Shown here: positions 7,715 through 17,719 of the stretch, piece by piece | Layout of the letters: each line of letters opens with the position of its first letter | Numbering within the stretch: position 1 is the stretch's first letter | Assembly: GCF_030418295.1 (NCBI RefSeq) | Contig: NZ_JAUHQA010000001.1 | Span: 1,798,001-1,862,000 of the forward strand | From: Demequina muriae | GTDB taxonomy: Bacteria; Actinomycetota; Actinomycetes; Actinomycetales; Demequinaceae | Length of the DNA stretch: 64,000 nucleotides | Direction of reading: 5' to 3' | The notes under the pieces: generated by a model | What the model was told of the DNA's origin: nothing | Databases searched by the model: none | The model's input: only the letters and a program-made list of their open reading frames with translations | Translations under genes and position numbers: made by a program

Positions 7715-9115
7715 ATGCGCACCACAGCCGATCAGCTCCGCGACGTTCTCGACCACTGGCAGTCCGGGACCGGACCGCTCTATGCCCAACTGGCCGATGC
7801 GATCGTGTCGCTCGCGGAGGCCGGGTCCCTCGACTACGGGACCAAGCTCCCATCGGAGCGCGCGCTCGCGACGAGCCTGCACCTGTCGCGCAACACGGTG
7901 ACCGCGGCATACCAGCGCCTGCGTGACGAGGAATGGCTCGAGGTGCGCGCCGGCGCCGCTCCCACACTCGGATCGCGCGCCCGGGGACTGGATGCGATGA
8001 GCGACGAGGATCGTTTCGCCAAGATCCTTCCCACGGGACGTGCACCGCTCGTGAGTCTCAGCTCCGCGTGCCCGCCACCGGCGCCCATCGTCACGGAGGC
8101 GCTGCGGGACCCCGGTGCGATGCTCGACGGCGTGCCCGCGCTGGGGACCGGCTATGCGGCGCTCGGCGACCCCGAGCTGGTGTCCGCGATCGTCGACCAC
8201 CTCCGTTCGCGCGGCATCCCCGCGGAGCCGGACGAGGTGGTGGTCACCGCAGGCGGGCAGCAGGCGGTCTGGCTCGCGATCACCGCAGTCGCGGGGCCGC
8301 AGTGCCCGGTGGCGCTCGAGTCCGTGACCTATCCGGGGGTGTTCGACGCCATCTCCGCCGCCGGGTCCCGGCCGCTCGCCCTGCCCATGACCCCGGCCGG
8401 GCTCGACGTGACGGCCTCCGCGAAGCTGCTGCGGGCCGCTCGGCCCGACGTCGCCTACGTCACCACCTTCCACAACCCCACCGGCACCGCCATGGCGGAG
8501 GAGGACGCTGCGCGACTGGTCGCCGCCGCATCGGCCGTGGGCACCACCGTCATCGACGACCGCATCACCGGAGACCTCGCCCTCGACGGGCAGGTGCGGC
8601 GGCCGCTCGCGACTCATGAGGGCGGGGAGAACGTCATCACCATCGGGGGCTTGAGCAAGGTGTTCTGGGGCGGCATGCGCATCGGCTGGCTGCACACCAA
8701 CGCGACGCTGGCCGCGCAGCTCCGACACCGCAAGGCCGCGATGGACCTCGGCAGCCCGGCGCTGTTCCAGCGTCTCGCGTACCGGTTCCTGACCGAGCAC
8801 TACGAGGAGACCGTGCGATGGCGCATCGAGTCCATGCGCGAGTCGCTCGCGGCGACCGTCGAGGCGATCGACGAGCACGGACTCGACTGGCGCTTCACGC
8901 AGCCGCAAGGGGGGCCGTGCCTGTGGGTCGAGCTGCCTGACGGCGGGGTCGAGCGCTTCGCGTCCCGCGCGGCCGATGCGGGAGTCCCGGTCGCCCCGGC
9001 ATCGGCCTTCGAGGTCGTGCCCGGCGCGGCGGGCGCGCACTTCCGGCTGCCGTTCTACCTGCCCCCGGAGGAGATGCGCCTGGGCGTCAAGGTGCTGGCC
9101 CAGCGCGCCGCGTAG
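7715..9115 (+). CDS. MocR-type (GntR HTH + aminotransferase) transcriptional regulator
   Basis: A 466-residue fusion. The N-terminal GntR winged helix (~15-80) is recognised by LPSERALATSLHLSRNTVTAAY. A fold-type I aminotransferase domain follows, with the PLP-contacting TTFHNPTGTAM, an IDDRI Asp and the Schiff-base Lys in GGLSKVFWGG. MocR regulators use PLP as effector and usually control PLP or amino-acid metabolism; the divergent decarboxylase is the obvious target. The start at ATG 7715 (MRTTADQL) is chosen over an upstream TTG at 7697. No ribosome binding site is visible; TGCAAT six bases upstream could be the -10 of a leaderless transcript, overlapping the last half-site of the candidate operator. 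Confidence 0.88.
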   Translation: MRTTADQLRDVLDHWQSGTGPLYAQLADAIVSLAEAGSLDYGTKLPSERALATSLHLSRNTVTAAYQRLRDEEWLEVRAGAAPTLGSRARGLDAMSDEDRFAKILPTGRAPLVSLSSACPPPAPIVTEALRDPGAMLDGVPALGTGYAALGDPELVSAIVDHLRSRGIPAEPDEVVVTAGGQQAVWLAITAVAGPQCPVALESVTYPGVFDAISAAGSRPLALPMTPAGLDVTASAKLLRAARPDVAYVTTFHNPTGTAMAEEDAARLVAAASAVGTTVIDDRITGDLALDGQVRRPLATHEGGENVITIGGLSKVFWGGMRIGWLHTNATLAAQLRHRKAAMDLGSPALFQRLAYRFLTEHYEETVRWRIESMRESLAATVEAIDEHGLDWRFTQPQGGPCLWVELPDGGVERFASRAADAGVPVAPASAFEVVPGAAGAHFRLPFYLPPEEMRLGVKVLAQRAA

Positions 9116-9180
9116 CCCCCGACCCCATAGCAACAGATTGCCTAGTGACACCACGGGGCCGCATTGCTACTTTGCGTGGC

Positions 9181-9714
9181 ATGAACACCATGCTGAGGAT
9201 CCTTGCCCCTGTGACCGCCGCCAGCCTCGTGCTCGCAGGATGCGGTGCCGCTGACAATCTGGTCGAGAGCGCCATGGAAGAGGCGGTCGAGAAAGGCGTC
9301 GAGGGCGCGACCGGCGCGGACGTCGAGGCCGGGGAGGACGGCTTCAGCGTCACGACCGAAGACGGGGAGTTCACCGTGGGCGGCGACGGCTCGCTGCCGG
9401 AGGGCTTCCCCGAGGCAGAGGTCCCGCTGGTCGACGGCGAGATCGGGCAGACGGCCAGGGTCAACGACGGGGACGCCGACGCGTTCGCCGTGTCCATCAA
9501 CGCGACGGGCTCCGTCGAGGAGGTTCACGCTGAGGCGCTCGGTCTCCTCGAGTCTGCCGGCTTCACCGTGAGTGCCGAGGTCGACATGGGGGGAATGAAG
9601 TCCGCGACCCTCGAGAGCGAGGGCAGCGTCGACGCGGTCACGTTGGGCGTGCTGGAAGGCTCCGATGAGAGCATGTCCACGGTCAACTACACCGTGGTGA
9701 TGGCGAGGGAGTAG
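9181..9714 (+). CDS. Secreted lipoprotein, unknown function
   Basis: A 177-residue protein with a typical lipoprotein signal: MNTMLRIL, a hydrophobic core and lipobox LVLAGC with the acylated Cys at ~21. The mature part is acidic, with a DGEFTVGGDGSLPEGFPEAEVPL segment found in some actinobacterial lipoproteins and no enzyme motif I recognise. TACTTT at 9168-9173, seven bases before the ATG, suggests a leaderless transcript; no Shine-Dalgarno is visible. It is convergent with the monooxygenase gene, 13 bases away. Confidence 0.75.
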   Translation: MNTMLRILAPVTAASLVLAGCGAADNLVESAMEEAVEKGVEGATGADVEAGEDGFSVTTEDGEFTVGGDGSLPEGFPEAEVPLVDGEIGQTARVNDGDADAFAVSINATGSVEEVHAEALGLLESAGFTVSAEVDMGGMKSATLESEGSVDAVTLGVLEGSDESMSTVNYTVVMARE

Positions 9715-9727
9715 TGGCTCGCCTGGG

Positions 9728-10708
9728 CTAGGCCCGTGCCGTGAGTCGCACCGACTCCACTCGTGCATCGGCGCTCATCGCGCTGTGCGCCACGATGACC
9801 TCGTCCGCGCCCACCTCGCTGGCGAAGTCGTCGAGCCACGTGTTCACCTCGTCGCCGGTGCCGATGGCGGTGTAGCGCATCATGTCCGCCAGCTGCTGGC
9901 CCTGAGGCGTCGCCAGGAACGCGTCGATCTCTTCGTCCGAGTACTCGCGCGCCTGAGTGCCACGCTGGATCATGCCGCGCACGCGCCAGCGGCGCGCGTG
10001 CGCGAACTGCTCGCGCGCATCGGCCTCGTCGGAGCCGGCGAAGGCGTTGGCGCCGGCGATCACGTACGGCTGCGCCAGCTGATCCGACGGCTGGAAGCCC
10101 GCGCGGTACGCGGCGACCGCATCGTGCAGCGCGGCCGGGGCGAAGTGGGACGCGAACGCGTAGGGCAGGCCCAGCTGTGCCGCGAGCTGCGCGCCGAAGA
10201 GAGACGATCCGAGGATGTACAGCGGCACGTGGGTGCCCTTGCCGGGCGTGGCGACGACACCGTGCACGCGTGACTCGTCGCTCAGGTATCCCTGGAGTTC
10301 GACGACGTCCTGCGGGAACCGGTCCGATGCGGCGGGGTCGCGGCGCAGCGCGCCGAACACGGCGCGGTCGCCGCCGGGCGCGCGGCCGAGCCCGAGGTCG
10401 ATGCGGCCGGGGTGGAGCTCGGCGAGGGTGCCGAACTGCTCGGCGATGGCCAGCGGAGAGTGGTTGGGCAGCATGACGCCGCCCGCGCCCAGTCGGATCG
10501 ACTCGGTGTGCGCCGCGATGTGGGCGATCAGCACGCTCGTGGCCGACGACGCGATGCGCTCCATGTTGTGGTGCTCGGCGTACCAGACGCGCTCGTACCC
10601 GGCGGCCTCTGCGGCCTGGGCAAGCGCCACGGAGTGACGGAACGAATCGGCGGGGGTCTCACCCGGCGCGATGGGCGCGAGGTCGAGAACGGACAGACGT
10701 GCGGACAT
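9728..10708 (-). CDS. Luciferase-like monooxygenase (LLM class, flavin-dependent)
   Basis: A 326-residue TIM-barrel flavin enzyme of the bacterial-luciferase superfamily. Characteristic segments include [19 protein letters not shown] at the N-terminus, the YAEHHNM active-site His-His stretch, [17 protein letters not shown] and [17 protein letters not shown]. The family uses FMNH2 or F420H2; the substrate is unknown. The ATG at 10708 has AGGAG upstream at good spacing, while the longer frame to 10846 contains no plausible ribosome site. The ~175 bases upstream, to the CcdA gene, contain no further gene or obvious repeat. Confidence 0.85.
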   Translation of the reverse strand: MSARLSVLDLAPIAPGETPADSFRHSVALAQAAEAAGYERVWYAEHHNMERIASSATSVLIAHIAAHTESIRLGAGGVMLPNHSPLAIAEQFGTLAELHPGRIDLGLGRAPGGDRAVFGALRRDPAASDRFPQDVVELQGYLSDESRVHGVVATPGKGTHVPLYILGSSLFGAQLAAQLGLPYAFASHFAPAALHDAVAAYRAGFQPSDQLAQPYVIAGANAFAGSDEADAREQFAHARRWRVRGMIQRGTQAREYSDEEIDAFLATPQGQQLADMMRYTAIGTGDEVNTWLDDFASEVGADEVIVAHSAMSADARVESVRLTARA

Positions 10709-10885
10709 GAGTCTCCTGCGAAGCGGCTGAGGGGTGCTCAGGTGCCAACGCCGAACCCCCGCCGGGTATGCCCGGCCTGCGGGCGCATCGGCCGCCGCTC
10801 CGTTGAGCGCGCGGGAAGTGCAGGGGTGCACGCTGCCGGCCCACACGTGCGCCCGTGCACTGCTGGGAGACGGCGCGTGGCGCGT

Positions 10886-12370
10886 TCAGCGCGGCGCGGA
10901 GCCGCTTACGGGTTCGGACTCGGGCTCGGGCGTCGCTGCGGGCTCGCGCGCACGCATCACCCGCGAGGTGATCAGGTGGATCGCCGTCGCCAGCGCGAAG
11001 GCCCCCGCGAACAGCAGGAGCGCCATCACCGGGTTCTCCATGAGCGTGGGGTCGACCACCATGACGGCCGCGAGCACCAGCATCGTGACGCCCGCGAACA
11101 GCTTGAGGAGCTCGCCGTGCTTGTCCTGGAGCTTGGTGGCACGCATGGTCGCGACCGCGATGCCGAAGATGATCAGCTCGTCGAGCAGGAACGGGACCAT
11201 GTAGGCGACGAACAGCCCGGCGGTCTCCGCGACTCCCACGCCGTTGGCGTGCAGCATGCCCGTCCACAGCACGGGGAAGCCCGCAGTGCAGGGGGTCTCG
11301 AGCAGCGACACCCCGACGGCCAGCACGACCGTCGCGCCCAGCGCCGGGACCAGCGCCTTGGTGCCAGCGGCCTCGCGCATGCGCTTGTAGATGCCGGGCT
11401 TGTCCTCCTTGCGGATCGTGAAGGACAGGCCCTTGCCGAACGCGAAGTAGTCCTTGACCGACACGATGCCGAACGTGCCCGCGATGATCGCGACCGCGAT
11501 CTGGATCCACCCCATGAAGCCCACGACCGCGAGGGCCGAGTAGAACGCGGCCATGTACAGCGCGTACATGATTGCGGTGACCGTGAGGAACGTGGTGCCG
11601 ATCGCGAGCACGCGGCGACGCGACCGGGTGCGCAGCACGATCGCCAGCAGGATCGACAGCACCCACAGGGAGCACGGGTTGATGCCGTCCACGAAGCCGA
11701 TCACGATGGTAGAGAACAGCAGCGAGTCGGCACCGACCGAGACGTCGCCGACGAGCGGCACGTCGATCGTGGTCTCGGGGGGCTCGGAGCTGCACAGCCC
11801 CTCGTCCTCCGAGCAGGTGCCTGCGCCGGCCGTGCCGAAGACTCCGGGCTGCGGGGCGCGGCCGTTCTCCACGGCGGCGATCGCTCCCGCCATGTCCTGC
11901 TCGATCTGGTCCGTCCAGCCGATCCACACGCGCTCGCCGATGATCGTCGTGGGCACCGAGCCGGCCTCGAATCCGAGTCGTTCGGCCTCCTGGGCGAACA
12001 GCTCCTGGTTGGCCGGGTCGTTCCACACCTCGTACTGCGCGATGGTCAGGTCCGGGTGCTGCACCTCGACCTCCTCGAGCCACCCGCGCTCGGCCTCGCA
12101 GTTGGGGCAGCCGTCGCCCCAGAACAGCACCAGGTCCGCGTCGGGGTCCACGCCCGACGCGGGGGCCTCACGGGTCTCGGCGGTCACCCGGGCATCGGCG
12201 ACGAGGAGATCGGGGCCCGATGCGGTCACCGTGGGAGCGGAGTCGTCACCTGCGCCGATGAGCGCGGCGATGGCGTTGCCGCCGGAGAGCGCGAGCAGGG
12301 CCAGGGCGAGCAGCGCACCGCACAGGATCGCGAGTGCGCGCTGGGCGCGCGTGGCGGGGACGGCGGGCAT
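10886..12370 (-). CDS. Fusion of extracytoplasmic thioredoxin-like domain with CcdA/DsbD-type membrane domain
   Basis: A 494-residue protein. An N-terminal signal anchor (~11-38) precedes an outward-facing thioredoxin/glutaredoxin-like domain with CPNC at 88-91 and a cis-proline SVPTT loop. A CcdA-like domain of at least six helices follows, with the two redox Cys in INPCSLW and TPCTAGFP. The layout suggests transfer of electrons from cytosolic thioredoxin across the membrane to the fused extracellular partner, as in DsbD, but with the thioredoxin module at the N-terminus. An extra Cys pair (TCSEDEGLC) lies in the linker. AGGAG precedes the ATG. Substrates, for example haem lyases or secreted disulfide proteins, are not in this window. 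Confidence 0.8.
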   Translation of the reverse strand: MPAVPATRAQRALAILCGALLALALLALSGGNAIAALIGAGDDSAPTVTASGPDLLVADARVTAETREAPASGVDPDADLVLFWGDGCPNCEAERGWLEEVEVQHPDLTIAQYEVWNDPANQELFAQEAERLGFEAGSVPTTIIGERVWIGWTDQIEQDMAGAIAAVENGRAPQPGVFGTAGAGTCSEDEGLCSSEPPETTIDVPLVGDVSVGADSLLFSTIVIGFVDGINPCSLWVLSILLAIVLRTRSRRRVLAIGTTFLTVTAIMYALYMAAFYSALAVVGFMGWIQIAVAIIAGTFGIVSVKDYFAFGKGLSFTIRKEDKPGIYKRMREAAGTKALVPALGATVVLAVGVSLLETPCTAGFPVLWTGMLHANGVGVAETAGLFVAYMVPFLLDELIIFGIAVATMRATKLQDKHGELLKLFAGVTMLVLAAVMVVDPTLMENPVMALLLFAGAFALATAIHLITSRVMRAREPAATPEPESEPVSGSAPR

Positions 12371-12574
12371 CGGCGCTCCTTGCCTGAGTGCGATGGATCG
12401 ATGACGGGTGCCGCCAGGCTACGAGCGAGAAGAGCGTGAGCGACGGGCCCTAGGTCCCGCCGGGGTGACAGTGTGCACGAGGCTCGGATCGCCCGAGTGC
12501 GAGCGACGCCGTCCCCGTTCACGAGGGATTCGGTGGCTCAGTTGATCCGGTCCAGGTGTACGCGGAGGCGCCGC

Positions 12575-12754
12575 TCAGTACTCGATGCCCGTCGCGAGCC
12601 CAGCGAGAGAGGCGTAGGAGGTCTCGCATCGGCCGCCGTCGTCGCCGTCCGAGCACGCGCCGACTATGCCGACCGGGCAGAACAGCACGCCGGCGACGAG
12701 CGCGACCCAGCCCCAGCGCCAGAGCGCCCGCCGTCGCTCGCTCCACCCGCGCAT
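12575..12754 (-). CDS. Small single-pass membrane protein coupled to pepP
   Basis: A 59-residue ORF whose ATG shares a base with the pepP stop (TGATG), the classic arrangement for translational coupling. It has a basic N-terminus (RGWSERRRALWRW), one transmembrane helix (~15-36) and a short outside tail with two Cys (GACSDGDDGGRCETS) that could pair. A GTG at 12781 would add nine residues overlapping pepP; the overlapping ATG is more likely. I do not recognise a family. Its reality rests on the coupling and the coherent membrane-protein composition. The ~200 bases downstream, to the CcdA gene, show no gene. Confidence 0.5.
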   Translation of the reverse strand: MRGWSERRRALWRWGWVALVAGVLFCPVGIVGACSDGDDGGRCETSYASLAGLATGIEY

Positions 12755-14127
12755 CAGACCCGCCGGTGCGTCCGCATCCACGCCTCGACCGCATCGGGCT
12801 CGCGGGGGAGAGCCGCGGAGAGGTTCTCGACCCCGTCCTCGGTCACCAGCACATCGTCCTCGATCCGGATCCCGATGCCGCGCAACTCGGCAGGCACCGC
12901 CAGGTCGTCGGCCTTGAAGTACAGCCCCGGCTCGATCGTGAACACCATGCCGGGCACCAGAGGCCCGTCCATGTACAGCTCACGCTTGGCGGCCGCGCAG
13001 TCGTGCACATCGAGCCCCAGGTGGTGCGACGTCGAGTGCACCATCCAGCGGCGGAACAGCTTGGACTCGGGATTCTCGGCTTCGGGCACGATGCCCCACT
13101 CGGTGAGGTGACGCTCGATGACGTCCATCGCCGCCTCGTGAACGTCGCGGAAGCTCACGCCCGGCCGCGCGGCAGCGAAGGCCGCATCGGCCGCCTCGAG
13201 AACCACCTCGTAGACGCGCCGCTGCACAGCGGTGAACTCGCCATTGACGGGCATCGTGCGGGTGAGGTCCGCCGTGTAGAGGCTCTCGACCTCGACGCCC
13301 GCGTCGAGCAGCAGCAGGTCGCCGTCGCGGACCTGGCCGTGGTTGGTGATCCAGTGCAGCGTGGTCGCGTGAGGGCCAGACGCCGCGATGGTCTCGTAGC
13401 CCACCGTGTTGCCCTCCTCGCGCGCGTGGCCGTCGAATGTCGCCTCGACCACGCGCTCGCCGCGCTTGTGGGCGATCGCCCGTGGCAGCTCGCCCACCAC
13501 GCGCTCGAATCCCGCAACGGTGGCGTCGACAGCGTCGCGCAGCTGCTGGACCTCGTACTCGTCCTTGACCAGGCGCATCTCGGCCAGCGCGCGCTTGACC
13601 GGCTGATGCGGGTGGGAAGCCAGGCGGATGTCGCGGGGCAGCTCGGAGAGTGGCGCGGTCGCGATCCCGGTCATGGCGGCGAACTCCTCCAGTCCGGGCC
13701 TGCGCCCGATCCAGAACTCGCCCGAGCGGGGGTCCGAGTAGAAGCCCTCGTCATCCCGGCCCGCGGGAGGGGTGAGGTAGAGCGTGGAGGTGTGGCCCGC
13801 ATCGGCCGGCTCCATGACGAGCACCGCGCCGGGTTCGCGGTCGGTGCCGAGACCGGTGAGGTACGCGAAGTCGCGGTCGGGGGTGAAGCGGTAGTCGGTG
13901 TCATTCGAGCGCACCTTGAGGTCTCCTGCGGGAGCGACGATGCGGCGGCCGGGAAAGCGCTCGGAGAGGCGGCGGCGGCGCTCGGCCGCAAACGGCGCGG
14001 AGGCCATCGCGGTGGTCTCGAGGTCCTCCGGCTCGGCCCACTCGGAGCCGATCCACGCCTTGAACTCCTCGTTGTCGGGCCGGAGCGCCCGCGCCTTGTT
14101 GGTCTTGTCTGGCTGCTCGTCGTTCAC
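12754..14127 (-). CDS. pepP: Xaa-Pro aminopeptidase (M24B family)
   Basis: A 457-residue aminopeptidase P. The N-terminal creatinase-like domain includes RFPGRRIVAPAGDLKVRSN, and the pita-bread catalytic domain supplies all five dinuclear-metal ligands: Asp in LLLDAG, Asp in TADLTRT, His in SHHLGLDVHD, Glu in FTIEPGLYF and Glu in GIRIEDDVLV. It removes N-terminal residues preceding proline, in the cytoplasm. The GTG at 14127 retains the conserved EEFKAWIGSEW N-terminal segment. The gene is followed by the overlapping 59-codon membrane ORF. It lies next to, but on a separate unit from, the peptide importer, so a role in using imported peptides is plausible but unproven. Confidence 0.9.
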   Translation of the reverse strand: MNDEQPDKTNKARALRPDNEEFKAWIGSEWAEPEDLETTAMASAPFAAERRRRLSERFPGRRIVAPAGDLKVRSNDTDYRFTPDRDFAYLTGLGTDREPGAVLVMEPADAGHTSTLYLTPPAGRDDEGFYSDPRSGEFWIGRRPGLEEFAAMTGIATAPLSELPRDIRLASHPHQPVKRALAEMRLVKDEYEVQQLRDAVDATVAGFERVVGELPRAIAHKRGERVVEATFDGHAREEGNTVGYETIAASGPHATTLHWITNHGQVRDGDLLLLDAGVEVESLYTADLTRTMPVNGEFTAVQRRVYEVVLEAADAAFAAARPGVSFRDVHEAAMDVIERHLTEWGIVPEAENPESKLFRRWMVHSTSHHLGLDVHDCAAAKRELYMDGPLVPGMVFTIEPGLYFKADDLAVPAELRGIGIRIEDDVLVTEDGVENLSAALPREPDAVEAWMRTHRRV

Positions 14128-14192
14128 GCGACTATGGTCGCACGGCGCGCGGCAGCTCCGGCCTCATTCCGCGCCCCGGTGGCAGCGCCGCT

Positions 14193-15848
14193 CTAGGTAG
14201 CAGCACGGGGGCGCTCGGGCGGGACGGCTGCCAGCAGGTCGCGGGTGTACTCGGCCTGGGGGCCGGCGAAGAGCTCGGGCGTGGGACGGTACTCCACGGC
14301 TTCGCCATGGCGCAGCACGAGGACGTCGTGGCTCATCTCGTGCACGATCGCGAGGTCGTGGGCGATGAACACGAACGTGAGCCCCAGCTCATCCTGGAGC
14401 CGGCGCAGCAGTTGCAGCACCGTCGCCTGGATCGAGACATCCAGCGACGCCGTCGCCTCGTCGAGGATGATGACGTCGGGCTCGAGAGACAGCGCCCGTG
14501 CGATGGACACCCGCTGACGCTGGCCGCCCGAGAGCTCATGCGGGTAGCGCGAGGCGAACTCCTCCGGGAGGCCCACCTGATCCAACAGCTCGACGATGCG
14601 CGCTCGCCGTGGCTCTCCCGGTGGGGTGAGGCGGTGCACCGACAGCGGCTCGTCGATCGCATCGGACACCCGCCGGCGCGCATTGAGCGACGAGAACGGG
14701 TCCTGGAAGACCATCGCCACCCGCCGACGGGTCGCGCCACTGCCGCGACCGTGCACCGAGAGCAGATCGATGGGATCGTCCTCGGCCCGGCCGGGAGAGT
14801 GCAGCATCGCCGTCCCGGCCTGCGCCTCCACCAGCCCGGTCAGGGCGCCCGCGATCGTGGACTTGCCTGAGCCCGACTCGCCCACGATGCCGAGCGTCTG
14901 GCCGCGCCGCACCTGGAAGCTGACGTCCTTGACCGCGTGCACGTGCGAGCGTCCGGTGGGCGTGGTCACGGGATAGGAGACGTCGAGGTTCCGGACGTCC
15001 AGGACGACGGGCGAGTCGGCCTCCGGGGCGAGGGGAACGGACCGTGACAGCAGTGGACGTGCCGCGAGGAGCCTCTGGGTGTAGTCGTGGCGCGGGTCAT
15101 CGAACACGTCGACGACGGGACGGTGCTCGATCATGTCGCCTGCGCTCAGTACGGCGACGTCATCCGCCACCTGGCCGATGACGCCGAGGTCGTGGCTGAT
15201 CCACACCACGGCGGTGCCACGCTCATGCTGCAGGTCGCGGACGAGGTCGATGATCTGCGCCTCGGTCGTGACGTCCAGCGCGGTGGTGGGCTCGTCGGCC
15301 ACCAGCAGCTCGGGATCGCACGCGAGCGCCACGGCGATCATCACGCGCTGACGCTGCCCGCCGGACAGCTGGTGGGGGTAGGAGCGCAGCCGGTTCTGGG
15401 GGTCCGGGATGCCCACGGCCTCGAGCAGCTCGGCGGCCCTAGTCGCTGCCTGTCTGCGCGTCATCCGCCGATGCGCCTGGAGCGGTTCGGTGATCTGGCG
15501 TTCCAGCGTGAGCAGGGGGTTGAGGGACGTGGACGGGTCCTGGAACACGAAGCCGACCTTGCTGCCGTGCACGGAGCGCAGGGTGCGTGCCGAGGCGGAC
15601 ACCATGTCGAGATCGCCCAGTCGGCTCGTGCCCCGCACTCGGGAGGCCGGGGCGTCGAGCAGACCCGTCGCCGCGAGCACCGTCATCGACTTCCCCGAGC
15701 CTGATTCGCCGACGATGCCCAGAGTGCCGCCTGGCTCCACCTGGAAGCTGATGTCCCGCACGATCGAACGACGGCCGATGTCCACCGCAAGATCCGAGAC
15801 GGTGAGGACGGGATCCGTGCGCGTGGCTCTGCTCCGAGAGGTGGTCAT
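14193..15848 (-). CDS. Oligopeptide/dipeptide ABC importer, fused double ATPase (DppD-DppF type)
   Basis: A 551-residue protein with two complete ABC domains in one chain. Each half has a Walker A GESGSGKS and the extended peptide-importer signature LSGGQRQRV, with Walker B segments [13 protein letters not shown] (first) and [13 protein letters not shown] (second). It powers peptide import at the inner face of the membrane with the two permeases encoded just upstream. The ATG at 15848 overlaps the permease stop as ATGA, indicating coupled translation. The fusion replaces the separate DppD and DppF of other bacteria and is common in actinobacteria. Confidence 0.92.
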   Translation of the reverse strand: MTTSRSRATRTDPVLTVSDLAVDIGRRSIVRDISFQVEPGGTLGIVGESGSGKSMTVLAATGLLDAPASRVRGTSRLGDLDMVSASARTLRSVHGSKVGFVFQDPSTSLNPLLTLERQITEPLQAHRRMTRRQAATRAAELLEAVGIPDPQNRLRSYPHQLSGGQRQRVMIAVALACDPELLVADEPTTALDVTTEAQIIDLVRDLQHERGTAVVWISHDLGVIGQVADDVAVLSAGDMIEHRPVVDVFDDPRHDYTQRLLAARPLLSRSVPLAPEADSPVVLDVRNLDVSYPVTTPTGRSHVHAVKDVSFQVRRGQTLGIVGESGSGKSTIAGALTGLVEAQAGTAMLHSPGRAEDDPIDLLSVHGRGSGATRRRVAMVFQDPFSSLNARRRVSDAIDEPLSVHRLTPPGEPRRARIVELLDQVGLPEEFASRYPHELSGGQRQRVSIARALSLEPDVIILDEATASLDVSIQATVLQLLRRLQDELGLTFVFIAHDLAIVHEMSHDVLVLRHGEAVEYRPTPELFAGPQAEYTRDLLAAVPPERPRAAT

Positions 15849-16750
15849 CGGCGGGCCCTCGCTTCCATGATCGTGCGCTGGCGCGGGTCCAGGACGTCCC
15901 GCAGCCCGTCGCCCACCAGGTTGAAGGCGAGGACCGTGACGAGGATCGCGAGACCCGGGAACACCCCGAGCCACCATGCGCTCTCCAGGAACGGCCGCGC
16001 GTCGGACAGCATGCCTCCCCACGACGGGGCGGGCGGCTGCACCCCCAGGCCGAGGAACGACAGCGAGGCCTCGGACAGGATCGCGAACGCGAGCGACAGC
16101 GACGTCTGCACGATGATCGGCCCGGTGATGTTCGGGAGCACGTGGCGAGACAGGATGTAACCGCGGCCGGTGCCCATGGTGTGAGACACCTGGACGAACG
16201 GCTGCACGCTCACGGAGAGCGCCGATGCCCTCGCCACGCGCGCGAAGATGGGGGTGTAGACGATGCCGATCGCGAGCATCGTCGTGGCCATCCCGGGACC
16301 GAGCACGGCGATGATCGCGAGGGCGAGCAGGATGACCGGGAACGCGAACATGACGTCGACGCCGCGCATCAGCACCGCGTCGAGCTTTCCGCCGATGAAG
16401 CCCGACACGATGCCCAGGGTGACGCCGAGCACGAAGGCGAAGGCGACCGATGCCAGCGCGACGATGAGTGACACTCGCGTCGCCATGAGGACGCGCGAGA
16501 ACACGTCTCTGCCCAGATCGTCGGTGCCGAACCAGTGCTCGGCGGACGGCGCCTGCAGGGCGCCGGGGACATTGATGACGTTCACGCCGTGGGGAGCGAT
16601 CAGCGGCGCGAACGCGGCGATCAGCACGACGAGGATGAGGACGATCGAGGACGCGACCGTGACCGGATTGCGCAGCAGCAGGCGCCACGACGCGAGGCGC
16701 GCACCGGTCTCGGCGGTCGGCGCGGACGAGGGTTCGGGGATGGCGGTCAT
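15845..16750 (-). CDS. Peptide ABC transporter permease, DppC type
   Basis: A 301-residue inner-membrane permease with the short hydrophilic N-terminus and first helix typical of DppC, five further helices, and a GTDDLGRDVFSRVL loop followed by the EAA coupling motif around ASALSVSVQPFVQVSHTMG. It starts with ATG overlapping the DppB stop (ATGA) and ends overlapping the ATPase start (ATGA). The residues around EAASLSFLGLGVQPPAPSWG, a DppC hallmark (here SEASLSFLGLG), are present. Confidence 0.9.
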   Translation of the reverse strand: MTAIPEPSSAPTAETGARLASWRLLLRNPVTVASSIVLILVVLIAAFAPLIAPHGVNVINVPGALQAPSAEHWFGTDDLGRDVFSRVLMATRVSLIVALASVAFAFVLGVTLGIVSGFIGGKLDAVLMRGVDVMFAFPVILLALAIIAVLGPGMATTMLAIGIVYTPIFARVARASALSVSVQPFVQVSHTMGTGRGYILSRHVLPNITGPIIVQTSLSLAFAILSEASLSFLGLGVQPPAPSWGGMLSDARPFLESAWWLGVFPGLAILVTVLAFNLVGDGLRDVLDPRQRTIMEARARR

Positions 16751-17715
16751 GACAGCCGGATCCGTGGGTCGACGACCGCGTAGAGCAGGTCGACGAGCAG
16801 GTTGACGGCGAGGAAGATCACGGCGATGAGCAGCACCGCGCCTTGGATCACCGGGTAGTCGCGCACGCCCACGGCGTTGTAGACGAGGCTCCCGAGCCCC
16901 GGCCACGCGAAGACGACCTCGACCACGATGACTCCTCCCAGGATGGTGGCGAACTGGATTCCTGCGATCGTCAGCACCGGGATCAGGGCGTTGCGGCCGA
17001 TGTGGCGTGCGATGACCACGCGCGGCGCGATGCCCTTGGACTTCGCGGTGCGCACGTAGGGCATGGACGCTACCTCGAGAACAGCGGCCCGGATGTACCG
17101 CGTCATGATGGCTCCGGCCACGAGGCCGACGGCGGTGGCCGGCAGGATCACGTGCGACAGCCACGGTCCCAGGCCCTGGGACAGCGGCACATAGCCGGAG
17201 CTCGGAAGCAGGCCGAACGTCGCCGAGAAGATCATGATGAGGAGCAGCCCCATCCAGAAGTCGGGAATCGAGACGCCGAACTGGCTGCCGACCCGCACGA
17301 TCATGTCCGACACGCGGCCCTCGTGCAGGGCCGCCCACGTACCGGCGACGACGGCGATCACCAACCCGATGAGGATTCCGGTGAACGCGAGCGAGAACGT
17401 GGCGGGCAGTCGGTCGGTCAGCAGCGCCGTCACCGGCTGGCCCGAGCGGAAGCTCACGCCCAGGTCGCCGGTGACGGCACTGCCGAGGTAGTTGACGAAC
17501 TGCAGGAGCAGGGGACGGTCCAGTCCGGAGGCCTCGCGCAGCACGGCGTAGGCCTCGGGCGTGTAGCGGGTGCCGAGCGCGATGCGCACAGGGTCGCCCG
17601 GCACCAGCTGCACCAACGAGAACACCACAACCATGACGCCGAACAGCACGACTGCGGACTGTGCCAGCCGTCGCAGCAGGAATCGCAGCGTCGGGCTCGT
17701 GAGGACCGCCCCCAC
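16747..17715 (-). CDS. Peptide ABC transporter permease, DppB type
   Basis: A 322-residue permease. It has the N-terminal helix with FSLVQLVPGDPVRIALG, the DppB hallmark, several membrane segments, and a coupling loop MPYVRTAKSKGIAPRVVIARH. The GTG start at 17715 lies four bases after the stop of the receptor gene, so the four-gene unit reads receptor, DppB, DppC, ATPase. The stop overlaps the next start as ATGA. Confidence 0.9.
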   Translation of the reverse strand: MGAVLTSPTLRFLLRRLAQSAVVLFGVMVVVFSLVQLVPGDPVRIALGTRYTPEAYAVLREASGLDRPLLLQFVNYLGSAVTGDLGVSFRSGQPVTALLTDRLPATFSLAFTGILIGLVIAVVAGTWAALHEGRVSDMIVRVGSQFGVSIPDFWMGLLLIMIFSATFGLLPSSGYVPLSQGLGPWLSHVILPATAVGLVAGAIMTRYIRAAVLEVASMPYVRTAKSKGIAPRVVIARHIGRNALIPVLTIAGIQFATILGGVIVVEVVFAWPGLGSLVYNAVGVRDYPVIQGAVLLIAVIFLAVNLLVDLLYAVVDPRIRLS

Positions 17716-17719
17716 CGTC

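Noticed and set aside
10412-14196. Very long plus-strand open frames (10412-12439 and 12556-14196) opposite the CcdA and pepP genes
   Set aside because: They are antisense frames of well-supported genes, with Arg/His-rich composition and no recognisable domain; a side effect of high GC in the third codon position. The same holds for dozens of other long antisense frames across the window.
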